A stretch of 64,000 nt of DNA from Dermatophagoides farinae (Eukaryota > Arthropoda > Arachnida > Sarcoptiformes > Pyroglyphidae). The stretch lies in assembly GCF_024713945.1 (NCBI RefSeq), contig NC_134681.1, forward strand, positions 3,635,501 through 3,699,500. The letters run 5' to 3'. A program made the position numbers and the translations under genes. Numbering within the stretch: position 1 is the first letter of the stretch; each line of letters starts with the position of its first letter. Below the pieces are notes generated by a model that was not told the DNA's origin, did not search any database, and saw nothing but the letters and a program-made list of their open reading frames with translations. Positions 15,301-27,526 of the stretch are shown one piece after another.

Positions 15301-15523
15301 GCAATAAATGACAAAAGAAACAGAGACTACAGAGACACAGAGAGAAATTTTTTTTGGATTCATTCATTCAGAGAAAAAAATGAAAACCACCACAAAAACG
15401 TTATGTACAATCATTTGTAGTTTGAATAATTCTTGAATTGGATGTTTAACGTTCAAAAAATTCAATTCGTTTTTTTTGTTCATAGTCTTTACAATTGTTT
15501 TATAATTTTGAAACAATTTAAAA
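11686..15523. other. Intergenic spacer with microsatellites
   Basis: No gene supportable. Contents are an AG tract at 12233-12304, scattered CA/GT tracts, GAT/CAT trinucleotide runs, a CTGT run near 14021-14041, poly(A/T) tracts and one isolated GC-only palindromic patch at about 12438-12448. Confidence 0.6.
12233..12304. repeat. (AG)n microsatellite
   Basis: About 72 bp of uninterrupted AG dinucleotide. Confidence 0.97.
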
Positions 15524-17824
15524 ATGAAAAACATCATCGTCATTGTCATCAATTTTATTATTTTAATTTTTTTGGAACAAATTCATGCCAATCAAATCAA
15601 TCATCATCAACATCATCATCACCACCACAAAAACATTCGATCATTATCAATGGTCAATAAACAGTCAAATTCAATGAGAACAATTCGTTCACCATCACCG
15701 TCACCGTCACCACCACCACCACCATCATCGATTCCATCTGAATCATTTCAGATTCCAATGCATGAAAATCCAAATATCGATGATGATGACATTTTTTATC
15801 GACTAAATAATAATAATCGAAACAACAACAGCAGTGGTAATAGAAATTTTAATGATCAAGGTTGGAAACCATCAAATTTGAAAAAGAATTTAATGATTGA
15901 AAAACAACAACAAAATCAACACTACCATCAGCAACAACAACAACAGCAGCAGCAGCAGCTGCTGCAACAATTTGCAAATAAAAATGAAGCTATGATACCT
16001 ATTATTAAGGCAAATGATTTATTCTCAACACCAATATTGCAACGATCAAATGATCATCATCATCATGGTGGTATCAATCATTCCATATCGATGAATAGTA
16101 ATTCTGAGTTTGGCGGCAACAATCATCATCATCATCATAATAATGCAGCTTTTCCAACTTCATCAATGAAATTACAAAATAATGAAGATTTACATTTTCT
16201 ACAAAATAATCGTCAATTATGGAATCATTTGACCAGTTCATCGATAAGCAATGATGTATTGGATAATGAATTGAATCAGATACAATCGGAAATGATCAGT
16301 AAATATAAGACACCAGTGAAATCGATGAATTCATTGGGTAAACAGATAGCAATGTTTTTATTGAATCGTAATCAAAATCCAACAACAGCAAATGTGGCCA
16401 ATAATAATAAACAACGAAATTATGCATTCATAAAACCAATGACACCAGTTGATGGCATGATGGATGGATCAAATGTTCAAACAAATAGTCGAAGTGGTGA
16501 ATCGTATCATCATCATCATCACCATCATCATCAGAATGATAAATCAATCCAAGATGGTTATCCAACATTGCCCATTTCATCATCATCACCACCACCAGCA
16601 AGATACGATACAATTATTGTTGATGATAAATCAGGTCAACAATTGCCAAATGGTAAAAATTATCGATTTCAGATCAATCATCAGCTTAATGATGGTGATA
16701 TTAAAACCACATCAACATATCGCACAAATAATGGCCAATCGTTACAAACATCACCAAGAACTGTATTTACTACAGTTCCATTTGTCATTGATCTATCATC
16801 AACAGCTATTAAAGATGGTTGGCCTTCTCTTGTCAAAAATGATGGTAGCGAAGGTGGTGGTGTTGGTGGTGGTAGTGGTGGTGGATTTGTTGGTGACAAT
16901 AATTATAATGGTGGCCAAACATTCGTATCATCGCAATCCATTGATCAGGATTATTTTGATCGACAACAACAACAACATCCGATCCAAACAATACACAACG
17001 CACAACGACCTCGTACATCGGCGACAACGGCAAATCAATTGATCAAATCATTAACACCACCATCAGTAATGAGTAATGAGCCAACAAACATGATTTTTAT
17101 GCCTGAAAATTTAGCCAATCCATTGAAAGCATCACCATCACCGATGACAGGTCCAATCACAACCAATCTAAATCAACAACCATCACATTCTAATTTTATG
17201 GCCAGCAGCAGCAGCAGCAGCCAAAACATCCAAAACAACAACAACAATAATAATAACAACATTGATACCACTGCATTCATACCAATACAATCAACAAATT
17301 CAATTTTATTTGAACCTTCACTAATCACAAATAATAATCATCATCTATCAGGTAGGTCATAAGCATTGGATTTACAATTCTAATTCTAATAATCAAAATC
17401 AATTGATTTTACAGTTGACCAACAGCAACAACTACAACTACAACAACAACAACAACAACAACAGCAGCAGAAGCAGCAACAAAAAAATGAACAATTTAAT
17501 TGGAGTCCAGAAATAAAAAATGTTGTATTAAAAATGGAATTACCAATAATACCGTTACCGACACCGTCTCCATCATTATCATCGGTTAATATCGATGGCA
17601 ATGGTAGCCGAAGACAATCATCACAATCATTGCAAAATTATCATTATGTAACAACATATAATAATCAAGATGGTAATCCATTTATTATGAATTATGCATC
17701 ACCAAAACCACCGTCACCACCAGCCACATTATCATCAAATCATCAATATAATGAGGGTCAATTATCACCATACAATAATCGGATACAAACATCATCATCG
17801 ACAGCTGAATATCGAATTATATAA
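15524..17824 (+). CDS. Secreted Gln/Asn/His-rich low-complexity protein
   Basis: Two exons, 15524-17351 and 17415-17824, joined across a 63-nt GT-AG intron in phase 1, giving 745 residues. The first ~22 residues form a good signal peptide (MKNIIVIVINFIILIFLEQI). The mature chain is dominated by His, Gln, Asn, Ser and Pro runs, with a Gly-rich patch near residues 445-460 and no domain I recognise. Exon 2 opens with a long Gln run, then a less repetitive tail containing NEQFNWSPEIKNVVLKMELP. It lies at the start of a run of secreted or cuticular genes, so an extracellular matrix or cuticle role is plausible but unproven. The stop at 17822-17824 may not be the original end: another frame continues with protein-like sequence to 17954 (see findings). 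Function unknown. Confidence 0.75.
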
Positions 17825-17954
17825 TAATTATAAACCACAACAACAACAGCAGCAGCAACAATCAATGAATATTTATAATTCCGATCATTCAGATCATTTG
17901 GATCATTGGATTGATATACCAAATCATCATCATCGTCATCGTCATTATTATTAG
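17825..17954 (+). pseudogene. Out-of-frame coding-like continuation of the Gln/Asn/His-rich gene
   Basis: Directly after the stop, the frame shifted by one base stays open for about 43 codons. It reads a Gln run, then SMNIYNSDHSDHLDHWIDIP, then a His/Arg/Tyr tail and a stop at 17952-17954. This composition matches the upstream protein and looks coding. Either the gene has lost one frame here through a one-base indel (real or an assembly error), or an alternative product uses this end. The frame change would fall between the codons for AEYR and the TAA at 17822. Confidence 0.45.
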
Positions 17955-18376
17955 AAAAAAAAATGTTCTGGAACGAAAAAAAAACAATACAAAACAATAG
18001 CAACGAAAACTTATATCTATCCATCACACACACACACACACGAATACAGTTACACATTGATCAAGAAAATATTGAAATTTTGATTTTTTTTTTTTGAAAA
18101 ATTCTCAATTCATTATTAATATTGTTGTTGTTGTTTTTTGTTGAAAAGAAATTTTTTTTTCTTTTCATTTTTTTTTTTGAAAAATTATTAAAATTCTTTG
18201 AAAATACTTAAAACAAAACAGAACAGAAAAAAAATACAAAATGTTTGGCAGCATTTTGGCACATTTACAGTGTGTCCATTATGTGTGTGTGTGTGTGTGT
18301 GTGTTGATGTGGGCGTAAAGGTCGTAATTTAGTGTGTTTTTTGTGCGTTTGAAAATTTGAAATTTGAATTAAATTA
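17955..18376. other. Short intergenic stretch between convergent genes
   Basis: Between the 3' end of the Gln/Asn/His-rich gene (+) and the 3' end of an RR cuticle gene (-). It holds poly(T) tracts, a short CA tract near 18024-18041 and a GT tract near 18281-18304. It probably contains both 3' untranslated regions. Confidence 0.5.
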
Positions 18377-20425
18377 TTAAATTAAAGAATTTTGTGGCTT
18401 CTTTAGACGCATCAATTCAACAACTTTAGCTGGTGTATCTTCGGCAGCCACTTGTATATGTGCTGGATTATCCACTTCATTTGTAACAGGATTACGTTCA
18501 ACTAGGCCTGGTTCATTTGTACGTATGGTGGCTATTTTTATAATTATGAAAAATGACAATTATCAATCTGATGATTTTTATGCATGTGTGTTTGCAAACG
18601 ACATACCTCTAAATCCATTTTTATCTGCAACATAATCAACGATACGATAAAGACCCCATGCATCGGTATAACCATATGAACCACGAACTACACCATTTCG
18701 ATCACCTTCTTCACGTCGAAATTGTCCATTACCTGAATCATCGTTTACATTAAAATTGAAACTATATGGTTCTGGTTCCGGCTAATGAAAAAAAAAGAAA
18801 GAGAATTGAACTTAGTAGAATTGTGAATATCAATCAATTACATTATGTTCTTCAATGTGTTGTTGTTCATATTCTTGTTCAAAAACTGGAGCACGAATTG
18901 CTGCACGTGGTGGTGATTTAATTGGAGCTGGTGGTGGTGGTGGTGGTGGCGTTTTGATTTGTTGACGAATTGGAGCTGGACGTGGTGGTGATTTGATAGC
19001 TGCTGCTGGTGGTGGCGGTGGTGGTGGTAACGTTTTTATTGGAGCTGGTGGTGGTGGTGGTGGTGTTTTCGTTCCCAAAGGTCGAATAATTTTTGTATTG
19101 ACTTGAACATATTCTTTTTGATCGGCAATTTGATTAGTTTTACTGTAGCTAGAAGCGGATGAAGCAGCAGATGCAGAAGCGGCAGCATTAGATCGTGAAT
19201 CTTGGATACGTTCAAAATAATTGGTTTGAACGCTTTGAACTGGTGATTTAATGTTTGGCTGTACAACAACACGTACTCGATATGGATGTTGACTTGAATG
19301 GAATCCTTGGCTTCGGTCATCTTCTATTTGTGGTTGTTGTTGAAATGTTTTTGATGATTTAACCACTTTACGTACGGCTTTCACTGGTGATGATGGCACA
19401 AATGATGGTTGCCAAGTATTACCCAAGAATGGAGATGGTTGAACATGGTAATCACCTCCTTTGGTTCCATAGGCAGCGTTAATGTTTGAAGCTGATGCTT
19501 GGAAAGCATTGTTTGACGACGACGATGATGATGATGATGAGGAAGCAGAAGCAGAAGCTGAACTAGAAACGGAAGCTGAAGTTGTAACCGGTGCATTGAT
19601 TCGATTGATCTCTGGATAGTAAAGATTTCGTTGATTATTTCCTGTATATTCGCCAACAGCTAAATCACCATCAGCTGTCAAACTATTAGCGGCAGCTGGT
19701 GGCTCAGCAGCAAACACTGGTTTTCGTACAAAAACGGGACCCGTTGCTGGTCGGATTGGAGAATTTCGTGCACTGGCATAAACTGGTGATGGACTTGATT
19801 CTACTGCTTCCGAATCTCGATCATTTCGTGACCATGCAGCATCACTGTTGACACCACGATTATTGAAGTGCCATACTCGATTGATGGCTGGTCTAGGAAT
19901 GGCTGGAACGGCTCCCGGTGGAATTCGAGCTGATGATTCGGATGATTCTGAAGGTCGTGGAACATAAACCGATGTTGGAGCACTAGCACTGGCCGGTAAT
20001 TCAAGATCAGCAGGTAAAACTGTTGTCGGTTCAGCAGTTGTTGTTTCAGCCGTATTATTGGATACTGTTGTTTCCGTTTCAGAAGCCGATGTAGATTCCG
20101 ATGGTGTAGTTGTAGTTGTGGTCGTCGTTGATGATGATTCAACAGTCGTCGATTCAACCGAAGAAACAGGTGCAGCTACAGTATCGGTAACAGTTTCCGA
20201 TTCTTTTGCTTCCAATGGATCATCAAATGTATCTATATGTTGTTGTGCAGAATCATTGGGAATTTCTGGTCCAATAGCACGTGGATATATAATGGCAACA
20301 CCAGGTGCCGAAGATTCTACACCATTCAGAATATCATTATCTTCAAACATGAATGCATTATTTGGTGTAATCAACACTAGAATAGTGACCAATAACACCG
20401 TAGTGATTAACGGTAAAATTTCCAT
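18377..20425 (-). CDS. Proline-rich cuticle protein with RR chitin-binding domain
   Basis: Structural cuticle protein with a C-terminal Rebers-Riddiford (chitin_bind_4) domain that binds chitin in the exoskeleton. Exons: 20425-18842, 18781-18607, 18531-18377, GT-AG, phases 0 and 1, giving 637 residues. The signal peptide is MEILPLITTVLLVTILVLIT. The long first exon is low complexity: Thr/Ser/Glu-rich, then Ala/Ser runs, then repeated Pro blocks of the type APIKTPPPPPP and APIKSPPR. The RR core starts near residue 533 with YSFNFNVNDDSGNGQFRREE and ends GLYRIVDYVADKNGFRATIR. A short charged tail follows. I chose the Met at 20425. The more upstream in-frame Met (20476) probably lies in a 5' UTR intron, because a good donor exists at 20685-20684 (GTAAGTC on the minus strand) and an acceptor at 20444-20443. 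Confidence 0.93.
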
Positions 20426-22022
20426 AATTATTATGTGATTCGCTATGTATGTAACAGTGAAAAAAAAAATAAACACGTACAGAGATTATAAACGATTTCT
20501 ATTAATTAATTATTGAATCAATGATTTATTGTTTTGGCAAACAAACAAACAAAAAAATTCTTCTTCATTCTATGCCTATGCAAAAACATTTTGACAATTT
20601 TGGCCAAAACAAAAATCAATTATGATTCATAATTCGTATATGATACAGACAGCAAAAAAAAAAAAAAAACAACAACTTGACTTACCGCAAATTTTTCAGA
20701 ATCAGAATCTTGTTGTTGATGTTACCAATGTTCAAAATAGATGGAAAAAAAGAAATCACAGACACAATTCACTAAACACATACACAGACGAAAAAAAAAA
20801 TCATTTGATTTTTCACAAAACGCTAAACGCACAAAACATACGTACAACACACATACACACACAAACACGATCACAATTTATGAATGAATGATGTTTGAAT
20901 GGACAATGTCTTTGCTTTTTATATGCGACCAAAAAAAAAAAATGTGAAAAAAAAAATTTGTGATGATCAACACGAATGGCAAAATATGGTTTTCTTTGCT
21001 GTTAGAATTCAAACAATCGACCAAATAAATAAACATTCATTCATTCATTCATTGATGGTGGTGGTGGTCAAATTGTTAAGCATTTTTTTGTTTGTTTGTT
21101 TGTTTACCATGAATATAAGCCAATGTTTCAAGAATGTGTGTGTGTGTGTATGCATGCATCAAGCGTGGGTAGCAAAAAAAAAAAAAAAAAACAACAACGA
21201 TAAAGATGGTGATGATGTTCCAACAACAACCACCACCATCATCATCATCATCATCATCAAAATCATGGCTGCCGTATTGTCAATGATTAAACAACGACAA
21301 TCCAATTGGATGGGAAAAAAAACGAACCTATTTTGGGGAGGAAAAAAAATCATCATCATCATCGCCATCAACAACATTGAATGTTTGTGATGATGAATGA
21401 GAGAGAATAGAGCACCATACGCACACACACACAATATTTATTTATTTGTGTATGGGCCATATTTTACTACTATACAATGCTCATTATTGGCTATTATGGA
21501 ATAATGATGATGATGATGATGATGATGATGATCAAATATAAAAAAAAAACATTGAATGACATGACTCACTCACTCACTCACACACTTAATGGTCAGGGTC
21601 ATCACCAAAAAAAAAACTGAGTCCTTAAATTTAAAAAAAAAATGAAGGCTTAAAATAATAATAATGGGCCACATTACTATAAATAGTGTCATCATCATCG
21701 TCATCGACATCAATTCCATAATGTCTATTGTTTCAACAACAACAACAACGAAAAAAATGTGTTGTTTACGTGGCCATACATACATAAACATTGATGATGA
21801 TTGAAAACAAGCAAAGAAAAAAAAATGACAGTTCCGGATTTCATCTGTTTTCATTGTTATTGTGTTTGTTTGTAATTACTAATCAACACTTTCCATATAC
21901 ATAATGGCATTTGTTTGATCATTATTAGACCAAACGAATCAACATAGTAACGAAAAATGAAAACAATGCCATCATCATCATCATACGTGTACGACTAAAT
22001 ATAGCCAAAATCTCAAGGTGTA

Positions 22023-22023
<1 letters not shown>

Positions 22024-22115
<92 letters not shown>
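22024..22115. repeat. (CA)n microsatellite
   Basis: About 92 bp of uninterrupted CA dinucleotide. Confidence 0.97.
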
Positions 22116-22116
<1 letters not shown>

Positions 22117-23647
22117 TATTCATTGCACTTTTTTTTGGATACCGTTTTTGATAAAAATTTGAGGATTTAGCAAAAGAAAATGAAAGGTGTATTATTATTC
22201 AAAGGAAAAAAAATTGAATTTTTTTTTGGAATGTCAACCATTCACTATTTTTTTTTGTTTTGTTTTGTTTTGTTCGTTCATTACCTGTTGCTGTTGTTTT
22301 AACCATTTTTGGGCAATATTGAAAATTTTTTTTCTGCTTTTCTTTTATTGATCTCATTGATTACATTGTTGTTGTGGATGATGATGAAGAATGGATGGAT
22401 GGATGGAAAGAAAAACATTTTTTCGCTGATTATGAAGAATTTATTTAATATGGAAAGAAAAAAAAAATTAACGTTATTGTGGGTGCACATATATATATAA
22501 ACCATATGACATGTTTCACCTGTTTCACTTTTTTTTCTCACTTTATTACGATCATCATCATTGTCATGATCATTATCATTCGATTATTGTGTGTGTGTGT
22601 GTGTGTGTCGACCATATAGACAATATACACACATGGGTTTGACCATCATATAAATGTTTTGTATTTTGAAACAGAACAAAACGAAAATTAATCCAATGAT
22701 TCATGTTTTACATTTATTCATCGAATGATTTTCAATTTTTCGAATAATTTTTGCTTTTCTTCACAAATCAATAAATATTTAGCTTATTAAAAGCGGAATA
22801 TCTGGTTTGTGCATTGATTCCGGAACAATCAAATTCCTATTGCCACCATAAGTCATAATTTATCATCAAAAAAAAAAAAAAAAAAAAAAAAAACAAAACA
22901 AAAGTGGTATTTGAACATTTGAAGAAACCAAAAAAAAAAAAAAAAAAAAAATTAAATTTGACGATGAATAATTTTACCACTACCATAACTGGATTTTTAT
23001 TATTAAAAACGGATATATATATATGTTTCACATTCAAATGATCATATTCATCACACAATTTATGAATGAAAAAAAAAATTTATGTTTAGACGTGCATGTG
23101 TCATATATAATGCCATTGTGTGTGTGTGTATCTGTGTGTTTTAAAAGCCAAAAACGGTTTCAATTTCGATGATGACGATGACGATGATTACATGAAACAA
23201 TCCAAAAAAAAAAAAAATCCATCATTGCCAATGTGTGCCATATGAATGGATGATGATGATCCATCCATCTATCCATCCATACTAATAGAAATGATGCAAA
23301 ATGTCACCTTGATTGAATCACTCAATTTCATTTGTTTTCATTTGTTTTTGGTCATGATGACCTAAAATTATTCATCATCAGCATTCAGTTTTTTGTTTTG
23401 TTTTGTTTATTTTAAATTAAAAAAAATTTTTTTTTCTTTTCTTTTGAAACAAATATATAAATATGGCCGGAAAAAATTTTTTCTTGATCATCGACACGAT
23501 GATTATATTTGTTTACCATTTTTTTTTTCATTTTTCAACATTTCACATTTTTTTGTTGTTGTTGTTGATGATTTATGTTTACACACAAACACACATTTTT
23601 TTGATTATTTCTGAAATGTAAAAAAAAAATCCAAAGCTACCAAATCT

Positions 23648-23784
<137 letters not shown>

Positions 23785-24617
23785 TTGTATAATGATAAAG
23801 TAGCGCCAATTTTAGAAATGTTCATCACCATCATCATCATCATTGAAATTGAAACTTTCAAACATTGAAACCTTGAAAATAACACAGAAGCAAACAATCA
23901 ATTATTGTGTGTGTGTGCGTCTGTATCTGTATGTTTTTTTTCCATCATTTGATAAAGGCCAAACAAACAAACAAACATCATCGATGACAATAAGTAAATA
24001 ATATAGAAATATATTCGGAATTCAATCATCACATCATTTATCAACAATCCATGGGTGATGATGATTATCATCATTACAAATCAAAATTCAGAATCAGAAC
24101 TTCAAAATGAAAAACAAAACAAAAACTAAAAAAAAAATGTAACCTACAATTGATATATTTAATGACGCCTACTGCTAATACTACTACCACCGCCACCACA
24201 ACCACCACCTTTTTAATATTCATTTTTTGAAAATCTTTTTTTCACTCGTTCATTTGTGTCATCAAATATAAGAAAAAAACATGATGATGATGATTTATTA
24301 CAGATGAAAAAAAAACCAATTTGGCTTTTTTTGGCTATTTTTACTAATAAAAGTTCTTTATTTTTTTTTATTATTATTATTCATCAAACAAGAAAATAAA
24401 TTCATTGATTCATTCAGTTTCATTTTTTCAATTTCAATTTATTCAATTCATATTAAATACAATCCATCCATCCACGCACCATGTAGAATGATGAATCATT
24501 TCATTATCATCATTCAATTATTCTTCATTTTTTGAATCATCATTGAAATCAGTGTTGATCATCATTGAAAAATTTATACGAAAAAAAATAATATATAAAA
24601 AATGACTATAAAAATGG

Positions 24618-24629
24618 CCACTAGAGGTC
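24618..24629 (+). promoter_or_regulatory. CTCF-like motif
   Basis: CCACTAGAGGTC matches the published CTCF core CCASYAGRKGGC at 11 of 12 positions. It lies about 20 bp beyond the stop of the acidic secreted protein gene, so it would sit in that gene's 3' untranslated region. Binding is inference. Confidence 0.35.
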
Positions 24630-24646
24630 GCTGGCATTTACTTTAT

Positions 24647-25544
24647 TCATCTGACGATTGTTGATTTCATGGCATTCATATCGGTAAGTATACGCCAACG
24701 AAAATGTCCAGATTTAGTATTGATTTCTTGTACGCTGTTTATTGATTATAGATTGATGATGATTGATTTTTACTATTATTTAGTAATTTCTAATGAATAA
24801 ATTAATCAAAATATTGAATCAACTTACGCAACTGATTGTGTTGCTTGAAATGGTGGTGATGAAATGATTTGATCAGATTTCAATACAGGAGTCGTCGTCG
24901 TCGTCGTCGTCGTAGTCGATGTTGATGATTCTGTATTTTTTGGCTTTGATGATGAGCTATAATTATTATCATCATCATCATTGTCATCGCCATCGTTGTC
25001 ATTGTCATCATCATCATCGTCATCGTCATCGTCATTGTCATTATCAAACGAAGAATATGGTGATGAATCCGATTCTGATTCTGATTGTTGTACATAATCA
25101 TCCATTTCATTTAATGCCATATCGGGACTATATTCACCATATTGTGATTCACTTGTTTCATGATCATAAATATCATCATATAATCGATGTTCATATGGTA
25201 AATGATAACGTAATGCACTTGGACGTTCACTATCCAAAGATTCATCATCATAATTATTAAATTCTAAAAATTGTGCTTGTTCAATCATTATGAACATGAG
25301 AAATAGAAAAAATGCACATAATGTTGAACTTATATGTGCCATCATCTATTGATATATATATTGAATATATGAATGAAGCAAACAGAATTTTAAACATTTA
25401 AATGAATTCTAAAGATTCAAAATAAAACCAACAAGAAAAACTTACCCGTTCACGATGATATTCATAAATGTTTTGCATGTTGTTGTTACCAACATCTGGT
25501 TTAATCAAAATGCCAACATCCATACCGAAATATTGTTCATTCAT
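24647..25544 (-). CDS. Acidic secreted protein, possible extended N-terminus
   Basis: The core model has exons 25345-24828 and 24734-24647 (GT-AG, phase 2), giving 201 residues. It has a signal peptide-like start (MMAHISSTLCAFFLFLMFIM), a region rich in Glu, Ser and Tyr, a long Asp/Asn run at about residues 100-125, a Thr run, and a non-repetitive C-terminal tail containing SGHFRWRILTDMNAMKSTIV. I recognise no family; acidic runs of this kind can bind calcium or mineral, but this is inference. An upstream exon at 25544-25446 ends in a good donor and splices in frame to the base just before the core Met. It could add 33 residues (MNEQYFGMDVGILIKP...) ahead of the hydrophobic segment, or be a 5' UTR that happens to be open. 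The feature span includes this exon. Neighbours are also secreted or cuticular. Confidence 0.7.
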
Positions 25545-25580
25545 TTCGATTCATTCTTTCACACTCTCACTCAAAAAAAA

Positions 25581-25582
<2 letters not shown>

Positions 25583-25652
<70 letters not shown>
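25583..25652. repeat. (GA)n microsatellite
   Basis: About 70 bp of uninterrupted GA dinucleotide just upstream of the first exon of the acidic protein gene. Confidence 0.97.
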
Positions 25653-25655
<3 letters not shown>

Positions 25656-27409
25656 TTAAGGCCAAAGATGATCGATAATAATAAAAGGATGTTCCCGTTA
25701 TTCAATACTATTGTCGATATTATTCAGGAAACGAAAGAGTAAGAAAAGAAAAATTGAACAATCTAACTATTCATCAAACACACACACATATACACACAAA
25801 TATAGATAAGAAAATGGATAAATAGAACAGTGCAAAACGGTTATCATTCAAAATGGACAAATCTTTCATTTGTGTTCTATATATCTGAATGTGTGTGTGT
25901 GTGTGTGTGTGTGGGTTCGAAATTCGGGTTTTGGGCGAAGTTTTTTTGTTGTTGTTGTGTGATTGACGACTACATTGTTGTTGTTGTTGTTGATTCCAGC
26001 ATTAATAATAAAAAAAAAAATTTATTTTTTTTTCGTGCACGAAAATTTCAGTTTAGTTCAACCAAAAAAAAAAGCCAAAGAAAAAAAAACAAATCTAAAT
26101 GTAAAAATCAATGCACGAGCACAACATAACATTAACAACAACAACAGGTCGTCCATTGGTACGTTGTTCAACTTGTCGTGTAATAATAATTGATAATTTA
26201 TGAATGAAAAAAAAAAAATTTTTTTTTTGGACGACTAATTGGCCAAGCTCTACACACTCTAGCCAGGTCAGATTACGCCACACTAGTTAAAAAAAAATTG
26301 AATGAAACCAAAATTCGCCTCTTTATCTATTTCTCGTTTTTTTTTTTTTTTGGTTCGGTTTGGTTTTGGTTCCAATGAAACAAACAAAAAAAAAAATTTC
26401 CAATCAACAGCGGCAGCCATTTTTGTTCGCAAAAACCAAAAAACCAATAAGCTAAATTGAAAATCTATTGATTGAATTTGATCGATAAATTATCATATAT
26501 ATATTTATCAATCAATCAATCGATCATCGTGTCTTAGAAAATGAAAAAATCGATTGAATGGAAAACATTTTTTAGTTTATGTTGGATTTTCAGTATATTT
26601 TAGTTTTTCTACTTTATGACATGACATAATTTTACTGCCATAAAAAAACAATTCACACACACACACCAATAAACCAACCAAGCATACACGTTGACCACCA
26701 CCACTACATGTGACACTTTTGAATTTATTTAGTGACAAGAAGAAAGAAAACAAAAAAACTAAGAAACACAAATGGATTAGATTATCAAATTTGTTTCATT
26801 CATTTCATTTTTTTTTTAATGTTGTGTGGCCACTGAACTCGTTCAATCAAAAAAAAAAAAAAAAAAATTGGTTCACTGTTTCTTTTTTCTATTAATAAAA
26901 CAATCAGGAAAATAACTTTTTCTTTTTTTTGGCTAATTATCGGCCTATGGTGTTGTTGGTGATCATTTTTTTTCCATTTATTTTACAGGAACTGTTGACA
27001 TTCTTTGGATTTTTATTTTTTGAATTTACATGAAAACAGAAATTTTTTTTTAGCTATCTGCTTACTTGAACAGTAGCAATCGGTAGAAAAATCAAATTCT
27101 GTCCACTATTGATCACCATTTGACCAATTGATTGACAATAACAAAGACAACAACGACAACGACAACGACAACAGCATTGAAGCGAAACATGAAGGAAAAA
27201 AAAATCCAGGAAAGATGAGTGAAATAAAATGACAATAATTTGTCTCTTTTTTTTTTTTTTTTTTGCTCAATTATGATCATCATAATCGGTCCAATGATTG
27301 TCACATAATTTGACATAATAAAACAGTAAACAAAAAAAATATTTAACTCATCCATCCATTTGTGTCCACTTGGTGGTGGTGGTGATCAACCAACCAATTG
27401 ACCTGTGAA

Positions 27410-27418
27410 TATAAAAAG
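27410..27418 (+). promoter_or_regulatory. TATA-type core promoter of the Gly/Ser/Tyr-rich gene
   Basis: TATAAAAAG is followed about 35 bp later by TCATTT (27443-27448), which fits the arthropod initiator TCAKTY. Both lie about 80-115 bp before the proposed start codon at 27527. The spacing is slightly longer than ideal. Confidence 0.45.
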
Positions 27419-27526
27419 GCACGGTTATTTCGTTTTGAATGGTCATTTTATTTCAATATTTGAATCGGTTAACATATGTTTTGTTTGTTTGTTTGTTTGT
27501 TTCAATTTTATTTAGCTATTTGCTAA

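Larger units (their letters stand above)
25545..27526. other. Intergenic spacer between divergent genes
   Basis: Holds the upstream regions of the acidic gene (-) and the Gly/Ser/Tyr-rich gene (+), a GA microsatellite at 25583-25652, GT and GTT runs, and poly(A/T) tracts. About 26225-26285 is more complex than its surroundings but has no splice sites or coding character that I can support. Confidence 0.5.

Noticed and set aside
16464-17042. Second plus-strand ORF of 192 codons inside the Gln/Asn/His-rich gene
   Set aside because: Off-frame reading of CAT and CAA repeats. The main frame has the signal peptide and splices cleanly.
20058-20438. Plus-strand ORF rich in Val and Ser opposite the RR cuticle gene
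   Set aside because: Shadow of the repetitive coding strand. The minus-strand frame has the signal peptide and the splice path to the RR domain.
25908-25935. GGGTTCGAAATTCG resembling a tRNA B box
   Set aside because: No matching A box, anticodon arm or acceptor stem around it.
26095-26283. Minus-strand ORF and a more complex segment at 26225-26285, considered as a small gene or structured RNA
   Set aside because: No splice signals, no conserved motif and no box A/B or terminator arrangement that I could recognise.
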